Part shown: positions 49,001 through 60,500 of the stretch, piece by piece
Numbering within the stretch: position 1 is the stretch's first letter
Layout of the letters: each line of letters begins with the position of its first letter
DNA from: Nereocystis luetkeana
Taxonomy: Eukaryota > Sar > Phaeophyceae > Laminariales > Laminariaceae
Length of the DNA stretch: 64,000 nt
Assembly (NCBI GenBank): GCA_031213475.1
Contig: JARUPZ010000009.1
Coordinates: forward strand, 2,505,001 to 2,569,000
Direction of reading: 5' to 3'
The notes under the pieces: generated by a model
What the model was told of the DNA's origin: nothing
Seen by the model: only the letters and a program-made list of their open reading frames with translations
Databases searched by the model: none
Program-made: the position numbers and the translations under genes

Positions 49001-52000
49001 GGTAAAAATAAAAATGGAACTGCAGCCCTTTAGAGGCCCTTCCTTGCATTCTCGTGTAGAGCGGTCGGTGTAGTGCCTATTCCTATATCATTGGTATGGG
49101 GGGCTTGCGAAGAACTTGGTTGGTTCGGGTTATCAAGTACCAGGGTAGTATTACAAGGGGCCATAGTTAACAGGACCTATGCTATACATGAAAACCTATA
49201 TGTATAACAATTTTTACTAACAATATTTGGTCCTGTTAACTATGGTCCCCCGTAATAGTAGTTCTGTTTTTTTACGTATTATTACGGGGGACCATAGTTA
49301 ATAGGACCTATGGTATACATAAAAACCTATGTACTTGAACATTTTTACTAACAATATTTGGTCCTATTTACTATGGTCCCCCGTAATAGCAGTCCCGGCT
49401 GACCCGCAACAACGAAAAATATTTTCCGTAGGGGGGGAAAAAAAAGTGACCGCAACCGTAATGTTTTTCATTGGGGGTCAATGGTGTGCCATGCTTGGAC
49501 TGGGCCGCAGGTAAACTGGGTGGGTTGGTTGGCCAAACGGAGCAGCCTCTGATTCGCCTGTTTTGAACCAATCAGCTCCTGCCCGCGTTTGTCGGTCGAC
49601 CCAAAAATTACTACCCTCCAACACTGGGTGATCGCAAACAACCCATTAACTATTAACTCGGAGCAGCCTCTGATTCGCCTGTTTTGAACCAATCAGCTCC
49701 TGCCCGCGTTTGTCGGTCGACCCAAAAATTACTACCCTCCAACACTGGGTGATCGCAAACAACCCATTAACTATTAACTCTTTTTATTAATAGTACCGCA
49801 GTGTACATACACCAAATCATGACCCCCACATCGGGACGGCAGTACTATTACACGGGGGGCCACAGTAAATAGGACCTACGGCACCCACAAAAAAACTACA
49901 TATTTCCCCATATTTGCTAGAAATATGTGGTCCTAGTTGCTATTACGTGTACCATAAATTAGTAGGATCTATGGTACACGTAAAAACTTATATATGTATC
50001 CATTTTTACTGACAATATTTGGTCCTATTGACTATGGTCCCCCGTAACAGAGGGTTTAAGACACGTGGTACGGTATATTATATCGGGGTATCATCTGATT
50101 TTTCTGAGACTCCGCATCTTTAGGGCCTCCTTAAATACTCCCAACAAGCTTCGCCCGATACGTGATGAAATAGGTCTGCAAATAATAACACGCAAGACAA
50201 CATCGGATCCAGAGATATCGCGTTCGTATGTATAGCTCCTCTGTTGGGCTCCCAACAGACAATGTCGGGACGGGTATGGCCGAAATGTGCTCGTACAGCA
50301 AGTGTTCCCATTTATGGGCCCGGTATATGCGCCAGCCAATAGGTACCGGCGCTATGGCGACAATCGGCACTATTTCGCAGACTACGTATATAACCCACTG
50401 ATAAATGTCCCGTCTGTACCTAACGATTCCACCGGCACTATAGCGGGCAGCCGGCAATCTAGAGGGCAACCGGCAATATAGAGGGAACCCGCACTACTGT
50501 ACTCCTATCCTGTTTCGGGGGACCATAGTAAACAGAACCTACGGTGTACGCGAAAGCCTCTATATTTACCTATTTTTACTAACAACATTTGGTTCTATTT
50601 ACTATGGCCCCCCGTAAATAGCACACGCCTTAACCACGTTCCCCTTTTCTCCGTCTTTTTTTTTTTTTTTGCGTTTTTGATTGACAGATGCCTCCGGCGG
50701 CCGAGATTCGCGGGACGCTGCTGGCAGCAGTGGAGGGGCTGTCCAAGCACGGCCTCAAGCTTTCCGCTAAATGGTGCAGTTTATGGGTTGTAGAAGGTTT
50801 GAATTATCCTTTTTTGTTGTTGTTCGGCTTTTTGCTTGTTTTGTTTGTATCATGGTATTGTTGTTTCTTCCTTTTTTTGTGTGTTGGATTATTTTGTTTT
50901 TTTGTTTTCAAGTTGAATGTTGTTATGTTGCTCGTGTTTATTCTTGTAGACCTAGATTTTTTTATTCTCGGTGTTAATCTGGTTCTTTGAGTTTGGTAAT
51001 AGGTTTGGTGCTGGCTTCGGTTTTCGACATGTCTTGGATGTCTTGGGATTTCCTTTCCGTTTGTTTCCTCTTTTTTTTTTCTTTTTTTTTTTCAATCTTC
51101 CGTGCGGATTGGTGAAAATAAAGCCCAACTCTTATAGGACCGCAGTCCCGTTCTGGGGACAAACCACCTAGAAATAGAGTGGATTGTCACCAAAAGGAGA
51201 CTGCGGTTCTAAGCGTACCACGCTTCCACGTTTCAATTCCATTCGGCCGCCTGCTGCTCTTGCCACAGGCGCGGGAGCGTGTTGACCCACCCGACCTGTC
51301 CCCGACCCCCCGAGAGGGGCAGGTGCGGTGGAGATAGCCACACGGGAGAGTAATCTCCTCCGGGTTGTGTGAGTGAGACTCGCGCGAGCTCACCCACCGA
51401 CAATGTTTCGTCGTTGTTGTTGGTTTTTTGGATCGGGTTTTGGAGTGGTACGCGTGCACACGTCGTCAAACTATTCGGGGCTCTTCGTGGGCCATGGGCT
51501 GACCCGCGAGTCGGTTCAGAGGGTCTTCACAAAACTCATGGGTCGGGTCGGGGCAGGAAGGCTTCGAAAATATGACAGGTCGAGTCAACGCAACCCAACC
51601 CGACCCGCGTTTTTTTTTTCTTTTCTTAATCTGACACGTCAACAAGCCGTATAACTTTACGTGCACCCACTCACCCACCCCCTCTAACCCTCTTTCGTTT
51701 TTTTTTTTTTGCCGGGGTTTCTCCCGTGTTTGCGGCGTTTTGATGTTGTAAAAGGGCGGCGGAATTACTGGTGGGTCTGCCGGAAGAAACGCTCGAAGAG
51801 CGGCAACAGGAACGTGAAACGGTCGACGAACAGCAACAGCAACAGCAGCAGCAGCAGCAACGAGAAGGGAACGCCCCGGACTATCTCAGCACCCCCGCTC
51901 CTCCTCCTCCTCCTCCTCCTCCTTCTCAGCAGGAGGAGAAGCGCAAGCCGCAGCAACGAGGGTCGATGGACAAGTGGCTGGAGGACCGGGTCGTGTTTGC

Positions 52001-55000
52001 GAAGACTCTCATGGACGTCGGTCAGTGGAATGCTGGGAAACCGGTATTTCTGGACGGGTCAAGGCAAAGCGGCCTTAGTGTACTTGTTTAGATGTAGGGG
52101 GCGGTCAGTCAAGAGGTCAAGCGGCGTCTCCTCGCCCCGTCTATTGGGACGAGTCGAGACCGATTTTTAACCGTAGTGTGATGTTTTTAGTGTAGGGGGA
52201 CGGTCGGTCAAGCGGTCAAACAGCCGTCTCCTGGCATCTTTCGGACACGTCGAGACCGATTTTGGCCTCAGCGTACTAGTTTTAGTCTAGTAGGCGGTCA
52301 ATCAGGGGGTCAAACCGCGTCCTCGCCCCATCTTTTTGGGACGCGTCGAGACCTATGTCAGCCTTAGTACGCGGTTTTTAATGTAGGGGGTCGTGGTCGG
52401 CCAAGCGGTCCAAAAACCGCGATCTACTCGGACCACGTCAAGCCAAGGCCTTAGAATACGCTTTTCTGCGTAGGGGCGGTCCGTCAAGGGAGGGAGTCAA
52501 ACGCGTCCTCACCCCGTCTCTTGGGAAAAGCCGTCGAGACCCACGCGCCGTAAAGGGCGTTGCATTCGCGTTGAGGGTGCGACCGTTTTTCTCAGCGCTC
52601 GATATTTCCAGAAAGAGGAGGCAAGGTTTTTACCCTTTTTGGGGGACTGTAGTCCCATTGTGGGGGACAAACCGCGTAAAATTCGAGTGGTTTGTCCCCG
52701 GAACGGGACTGCGTGTCCTCGATAGGTTGGTGTTACCAATGCCGAGAAACTGGTGTTTTCGGAGAGCATCTGGTGGGGAGAAAGCCCTGTCGAAATTTCG
52801 TGTCGGCTTCAGCTATTACGGAGGACCATAGTTAATAGTACCAGATATTGTTGGTAAAAGTCGTTAAATATATACCAGGTACCAGGTAGGTTTTTATGTA
52901 TAGCATAGGTCCTAGTAACTATGGTCCCCCGTGATAGCACCCTTTTTTCTTCCGAGAAACGACACCACCCCTGTGCAAACTCGACGCTTTTAAGCCTTTT
53001 CTTACGGGGGGGGCTAATAAGACCAAATAATGTTCCTAAAAATAGGTAAATATATGCGTATACGCACACGTATACGTATACGTATGCCTGGTAGGTTTTT
53101 GTCTGTACCGCAGGTCCTGTTTACTATGGTCCTCCGCAATGGGAGTACAGCCCCGTTTTGGGGACAAACAACGTAAAATTTGAGTGGTTTGGTCCCCAGA
53201 ACGGGACCGCAGTACTAAAAGGGTTATTTGGCGGGGAAAAAATACCACTATGCCCGTAAATATAGTAGGCACGTTTTGATTGAAGCTGCTATACGAGCGG
53301 TCCCTGCCTGTGTTTTTTGGGACGAACTGGTACCACTATGTCCGAAAACATAATACCAGGTACCAGGTATATGTTTTGATTGAGTCGTAATATACAACCG
53401 ATCCCTATAGTTTGGAACAGATGGGGCGTTCTACGATAGAGGTTCACCAGTTTGGAACAGCTTCGTGGATTTAAATAAGACAGCTGCGGAACTAGTGTGT
53501 GTACTGTATACTAGGGATACTGCTTGTATGTTTTGGAAGGAAGCGTTGACATTGCGGTACGTATCTGTCTGCACACTATCGAAAAGACAAGAAATAAAAG
53601 CGTGAATACAATAGAAAATGTCTTTTAAGTTCGTCAGCTGGCACTGATCAGGCCGGCTCCTCCTCCCCGTCCCCCCCTCCTTCCGAACGAACGAACGCGA
53701 TTTTTCAGGGGAGTTTGAGAGGGCGTCGAAGGTCTTCGGGGACGGCCCGCCCCCGTCCCCGACAACAACCGGGGATGGCGGCGATCGCGCTCTCTACTCC
53801 CGCGCATGCTTCCTGCGGTGGTACTCCCTCTTCCTCGCAGGGGAGAGACGGCGCGAGGTGGGGCCTAAAGTTCGTTTTTGCGTTCATTTTTAGGGGTTCT
53901 GTGTTTGCTCTTGTTTTTGTTTTTTGTTTTTTTTTCGTATTCCCCTTCCCCCCCCCCCCCCCCCGCCCCCCCCGCGTGTGTTTTATTTTTAAACCCCTTT
54001 TTCAATGAAACTGTACGTGGTGCTATGGCCTTGGGCCAGATGGTCTTGTCTATGCTGTGGCCTTGCACCGGATGGGTGGGCACAACACTGCCGTAAGCTG
54101 TGCTATTTGATGCTCCTGCAGAGCTCGCGCGAGTCCGACACAACCCGGAGGAGATGACTCTCCCGGGTGGCTGTCTCCACCGCACCCGCCCCTCTCGGGG
54201 GGCAGCCAGGTCGGACCAACGTGCCCAAGCGCCAGTGGTAAGTAGCAGGAGCCTGCTCTGCTGTTGCATCGGGAGCTGTGACGAACCCTGAGCTATTAAT
54301 AGTCCGCCGGAGGGCTACTGTTGGGAGGAAACAAGGAAACGGAAAATAAGCCGTACGTACTGGTTGATGCTCCTACTGGTACTGTAACGCTGTCTTGTCG
54401 TTTGTAGTTGTCCCACACTCTCTTGCGTGCGTGTGTGCGTGTGTGCGTTTGTGTGTTTTTTTGTATTTTTTTTTCTTGTTTTCGTTTTTTTTTGTGTCAT
54501 TTTTTTTTTGTGTCACTTTTTTTTTTGTGTCATTTTTTTTTTTCGTAGGAGGAGTCGCAGTTGACGGATGCGCTGCAGAGGCGTCGGCAGGCCAACCCGC
54601 ACCTCAAGAACCTGCACGCCGAGCTGTCCGTGTGCGGCAAGGAGGGGTCTCTCGACGCGTTCGGCCTGTTCATGTGAGGTTTGCTGTTGGCTTGGTATGC
54701 TTTTGGATTTATGGGGTTGGATTGGGTTGGGTTGGGTTGGATTGGGTTGGATAACGAACCGAGGGCTCCGATAAAGAAACCAGCCGATGAATGGAGCAGT
54801 ACGACACGGACCTGCGACACACACGCGCGTGGTGTGGCCCGCTGTAACGCCCTTTGTGCTCCCTGTCAATGGCGTGTTGTCTGATGTCTAGATTCCTCGG
54901 GTGTGCCTCGGCCAAAAAACGCGAAACGTCGGAAATGTACGTAAGGACGGTTGACGTACTCATATTTAATCCGAACGGTCCTTACATTTCCGTCCAAGTG

Positions 55001-57384
55001 TGCGTGGGTCTGTCTCCCTCACCAGCAGCAAAGGTGGGTAGAAGGTGGTGGATTAGGGACCGCAGGCTCCGATAAACACAACTATCAACTATTGCGGGGG
55101 ACTACAGTAAAATAGGACCCGCGGTACAGACTAAAACCTATGTATTTCCCTATTTTTACTAACAATATTTAGCTCTATGGACTCTTATGGTTCCCCGCAA
55201 AATTGCTATGGCAGTACAGCGCAGATGGATATTTTTTTTTTTGCGCACGGACGGCGTTGCCTGCTGGTGCTTGGATGCGCTGCAGCGTTGTACGAGTGAC
55301 GTTCTGCTCTCTAATGGTTGTCTGCTGTCTACCTGGCACATCATGTCTGACCCGTGTGGTCGTCAAAGGGCGGAAAGCTGCTGACATTCTACCGGCACGT
55401 ACGTACAAAATAAAGCCTCTCGTACTGAAACCAGGGGATTCGTTTCATACACTCCCGCCGAAAATAAACGTATATGGGCTTGCCACGCGCTCCAGAGGGC
55501 ACGGATCGCGCGCCGCGGACCTCAACCAATGTGTCCGACCGGGCTCCCCGCGTCTACTACTTGTCGGTTCGCCGAAAAGTGCTCCCACGAAGAGATGATG
55601 TCCCAAAAAATGTACGATAATTTCCCAGACGTAACTAATAAATATGCGAACCAGGTATATGTCCGGTGGCTTGGTAGGTGGTCCGCGTGCCTATCAAGAC
55701 CAATTTCGTGGGTTCAAGTCTCACCGAGTGCATGCTCGTAGTTTTTTTTTCTTGCATAGAAAATTGACTATAGCTGAAAGCGCGAGAGCGTGAGTTAGCT
55801 ACATTCGATGAAAATCGACGAGCAGTGGGAATGCTGAATGAACCCTATCTATGCGCGACAAAAAATAAAGGCACGTACCGGGGGGGGAGAAGGGACGAAC
55901 GACACCTGTGACCACGGCTTGTCCAGAAGATCGCCGAGGGTAACACCTCCTGGTTCGAGTTAGGCTGGGGAGTAAAAGTGAGGGTATAGTAAATAGGACC
56001 AAATATTGTGAGTAAGAATAGCGAAATATATAGGTTTTTGTTTGTACCGTAGGTCCTATTTAATAGCCCCCCCCCGTAATAATGTTTTTGCAGTACTTAG
56101 CTGATATTCTTGCGGTAACTGCTACGCGGAACCATAGTTAATAGGACCGAATATTGTTAGTGAAAGTTGTTTAATATATCGGTTTTTTATGTATGCCATA
56201 GGTCCTACCATGGTATTCACTATGGTCCCCCGTAATAGTCCACGGGATTGCTCACCGGGGTAGGTTTTCATCTATAACCCTTTTAGCACCGCAGTCACGT
56301 TGTGGGGACAAAACCACTCAAATTCTGAGGGGTTTGTCCCCAAAATGGGACTGCGGTCCTAAAGGATCGACCTCAAAATCGGTTTCGGTGGGGTGTAGGC
56401 GCAGAGCTCCTCAGGGAAAAAAACGGCCTCATAAAGAGAAAAAAGTCCACCAACCTGTCCCGAAAGATGGTGTTCATTTGCTGTAATACTATTCACTACA
56501 AACGTTCACTATATGGAGGGACAGATTGGCATGGTGCAACCACACCGTGGGATCACCCGCGCGCCTATTATGTGGGAACAGGACCAAATATTGTTAGTAA
56601 AAATGGTAAAATATATAGGTTTTTATGTATACCATAGGTCCTATTAACTATGGTCCCCCGTAATAATGGTATTCTTTTATATGCACACCTTTACCGCGCG
56701 CGCTTTTGCGAAACGCAGATACGGGGCCGTGCTGAGGGCGATGCGCGGGGAAGGCAGGGGCGACGGGGCCAACGTACCCCCACCGAAAACGCCTGCTGCG
56801 CCTTCGTCTTCTAAGGTCCCCTCCTCTCATCAAGTCCCGACGGCTTTTAGGACGCCTAGGGCTGGTAGCGATGGTTTCAAGACCCCGACCAACGGTAAGC
56901 TGAGAGGATATATTTTTTTTTTTCGAGGAGAGGAGAAGGGGTAGGGGGGGCTCGATCGTGACGCGCTGCCTCATGAATTGCTGCTGCTACGCTGCTGCTA
57001 AGCTGCCGCTGCTATTACGCGGTACTACAGTAGTAGTACTGCTACTGCTACTATTACGGGGGGCCATAGTTAACATGACCAAATATTGTTAGTAAAAATG
57101 GTTAAACATGTAGGTTTTTATGTGTACCATAGGTCCTGTTAACTATGGTCCCCCGTAATACTATTTATACCACTAACACCACTACTGCTATTGCTTCTAC
57201 TACTACGACTACTTATCACCACCACTACTACTACTGCTGCTGCTGCTTCTATTTCTACCACTACGCCTACAGTACTAGTGCTAATATACTACTACGATGT
57301 GCTACTACCACCCACCGCCATCGCACCCCACCACCCCCCTCCCCTCATCCACCCTGCCTAGGTCCTCCTCCTCCTACTACTACT

Positions 57385-57450
<66 letters not shown>

Positions 57451-57466
57451 TGAATACTACTATTAA

Positions 57467-57508
<42 letters not shown>

Positions 57509-60500
57509 GACTACTTATCACCACTACTACTACTGCTGCTGCTTCTATTTCTACCACTACGCCTACAGTACTAGTGCTAATATACTACTACCTACTATAC
57601 CCACCACCATCGCACCCCACCACTCCCCTCATCCACCCTGCTCATCCCCCCTGCCTAGGTCTCGACCGAATTACCCCGCAATTCGTTCGGCTTCAAACGT
57701 TTATGTTCTAGTTTCTCGCATATGCTTTACACCAATTTAGGTTTTAGAGTACCAAAGTATGCGAGGGGGGGGGGAACGGGCGTTTTGGTGTAAATTTTGC
57801 GTGAAGTTTTTGCCAAAACTCGCAGAAAACCTCGATTTGATTCGCGTATTGGGTCAGCCTGCCCGATGAGGTACGAGGTAGCCATTTTTTAGTATGGAAA
57901 CCAGCGCAATGAGCGCCCAATGTTGGAAGTGTTATTTGTTATTACGGGGGACCATGGTAAATAGGACCTACGGTACACACAACACCCTATATACTTTTCT
58001 ATTTTTACATTTTTACCAACAATATTTGGTCCTATTTACTATGGTGCTCCCTCCCGAAAGGGGGACGTGGTCAATGGTCAAAGTACTTGAGGCAAGCAAC
58101 AAATGAGTGACATGCCGCTCACTACGTGAGCTAGACAACCAGGGTACCGTTTTTGTTTTTGTTTTTTTTGGCGGTCGCCCACAGCTGATTGTCGAGTTAG
58201 ATCATTTGTTCGAGGTAAAAGAACCTTTACTCCGCACAATTGGGAATGATCGTATCACGTAGTGTTCAAGGTAAGGCACCCAAGAGGCAGTTACATAGTA
58301 CTCCCATTGCTGTCTCTGGAAATGCCTACACCGGAAATTAAATCAACTCATTGAAGCTGTCGTCCATATGCAAGTCCGCCTCAAAAGCTGTTCTTAGTAT
58401 GATGCAGCTCACCCTTTCATGCGACTCGCCGGACACCTAACGGCGCTTTGGGCTTGGTGCAAGCAATGTCTACGTGGTCGGTGAAAACCCGACATGCTCC
58501 GTCCTGGCATCGTAGGGGGATGCGAGGGTCTATGGCCATACGACAACGGCCATGCATGAGATCGAGTATATCTCTCCTATCGAGTACCCCCCCCTATGCT
58601 CCGTCCCGAAGGGGAGACGTAGTCAATGGTCGAATCACTAAGGCAAGCAACAAATGAGTACGCCCCCCCGCTTGGTGCAAGTGATGCCTTCCTGGTCGGT
58701 GAAAACCCGGCGAGCTCCTTCCTGGCATTGTAGGGGTGCGAGGATCTGCGGTCATACGACTACGGCGACGCATGACATCGAGTACCCCCCCCCCCCCCCC
58801 CCCCCCGCTCACCTACCCCCCCCCCCCCCCCCCTACCGCACCCTTGTCTCTTGGTTCTTGCGCCAGCACGGGGACCACCGGTCACTCCGGGGGGAACGCT
58901 CCCGGTTGTCATGACCGGCAATGCTCAGGACGTTCTGGTCCGGTCGCTGCGGCTGTTCCCGTACAACTGGTCGGCGTGGCTGGACCTGGCCTCGCTGTGT
59001 CTGGAGACCGACACGGTGAGGGGCAGAGTGAGACGCATGCCACAGAAGAGTTTTTTTTTTTTTTTCTGAGGCTCCTCACCTGATAATAGGACCAAATATT
59101 GTTAGTAAAAAAAGGTTAACTATATACCCTGGTAGGTTTTTATGTATACCATAGGTCCTATTAACTATGCCCCCCCGCAAATAGTAAGTCACCCGAAAAA
59201 CAGGCTTGACCAGAGCTGAGATTACATCCCGATGAATGAATATTCTTATAGTCCCAAGTATACAGTCACGTCATTTTCGAAACATGGATTGCCATTCCGA
59301 CGATTTTGGGTTTAAGGAACCCCGCCGTTCAGAAGGACAAAAATAGCGGAAATGTGCTACCTGTTTCGTGGAACGCGTCCTCAGGGAGGGAGGGAGGGAG
59401 TGAGCTGTATCCAGAGGGTCGTACACACTCGGGCTCGACGTTTGTTACGGGGGACCGTATTAAGTAGGACCTACGGTGCACACAGACACCTATATATTTA
59501 TCCATTTTTACTAACAATATTCGGTCCTATTTACTCTGGTCCCCCGTGGTAGACGTGTGTCCTGATTGCAGGTGGTCGTGGTGGGGGTTTTGTATGAGCT
59601 ACCGCGTCCATAAGCAAGGCGTGTGCTGCCCTTCACCCGAAATTCTAAGTATTACGGGGGACCATAGTTAATAGGACCTACGGTATGCATAAAAACCTAT
59701 GTATTCAACCTTTTTTATTAACAATATTTGGTCCTGTTAACTATGGTCCCCCGTAATAGTTTTTTTTTTCTCAAAACGGGACTGACTTGGAGGGGTTAGG
59801 TGCGTCTGTGACGGCAGGGGGCTCGTAACCCCCGTGACTCTTGTAACGGGTCAGCTACATGGCGACTGGCCATTTGCCTCGACAAGGGCAACGGCAGCAA
59901 GTTGAACGCAACGTGAACGTTCAGAGCGTTAGCGCGCTTCCTCCTCCTCCTCCTCCTCCTCCTCCACCACCACCACCACCACCAACATCACCAACATGAA
60001 CAACCACCTTCACCACAACTACTGTTGACGCGTTGCCGTGTTCCCGGAGTCGAAACGGAAGCCCGATCGAAGCTCATCAGAGCCCCATCGTCTCCACCGC
60101 CTTCGGTGTGGTGGTACGACCCCCCTGCCTCCAGGAGGGGGCTCTCTCGCTTTTGACCGCCACCACCGGCAGTTGCCGCCGCCACCGCCAACACTATCAC
60201 CGCCGACAGCAACCGACCTAACAACAACCATCATCAACAACAAGAGCCCTAACAACAACACCAACACCAACAACAATACCAACAACAACAACAACAACGT
60301 TAGTGCTGACGCTACGCTACGACCCCTTTCGGCCTTGCTTGCTTTGCTTCCCCCCTCCCCCCCCCCCCCACCCCACCGCGCCACTCCGACGTTTTGCGTG
60401 GCGTATTACACGCGATCAGGTCCCGGATGGGCTGGAGGCCGACCCACCGTGCCGATGGATGTACCAAGTGAGCTGACGCCGAGGAGCATTTACTTATTAT

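Larger units (their letters stand above)
46031..50687 (+). other. CDC23 intron 1 (4.7 kb)
   Basis: Contains the ATCACACGGGTGATAA motif (46095-46185), a poly-G-headed repeat, a G run (47081-47101), two diverged copies of an unclassified repeat (47125-47470 and 47985-48180), a degenerate GTTCTACG-type element split by a TA-MITE, GATTCGCCGATATCG tandem units (48586-48740), six TA-MITEs and a 121 bp tandem duplication. No coding block recognised. Confidence 0.7.
50774..51754 (+). other. CDC23 intron 2
   Basis: T-rich first part, a TTAA palindrome (51130-51213), a copy of the CACGCTTCCACGTTTCAATT repeat family (51215-51375) and GGGTCGG units (51535-51605). Confidence 0.75.
52021..53708 (+). other. 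CDC23 intron 3
   Basis: Starts with a ~95 bp minisatellite (52065-52530), then two TTAA palindromes, two TA-MITEs, a TACGTATACGTATACG run (53066-53086) and a GTTCTACG end fragment. Confidence 0.8.
54674..56718 (+). other. CDC23 intron 5 (2.0 kb)
   Basis: A GGGTT pentamer run (54716-54751), four TA-MITEs, one TTAA palindrome and a SINE-like element with a tRNA-related head. Confidence 0.8.
56895..58866 (+). other. CDC23 intron 6 (2.0 kb)
   Basis: CTG/GCT runs, two TA-MITEs, a CTA triplet array with an embedded duplication (57150-57640), a full poly-G-headed repeat in reverse and a second partial one, and C runs (58790-58833). Confidence 0.8.
59016..60419 (+). other. CDC23 intron 7
   Basis: A GTTCTACG-type element split by a TA-MITE, two further TA-MITEs, a CTC/CAC triplet run (59939-59990) and a CAA-rich stretch (60225-60300). 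Long frames over the triplets (up to 209 codons) are artefacts; the true exon 8 is buried in one of them. Confidence 0.75.

Noticed and set aside
54716..54751. Telomere-like GGGTT repeat
   Set aside because: Only seven imperfect pentamers in the middle of an intron; known telomere units are longer (TTAGGG, TTTAGGG).
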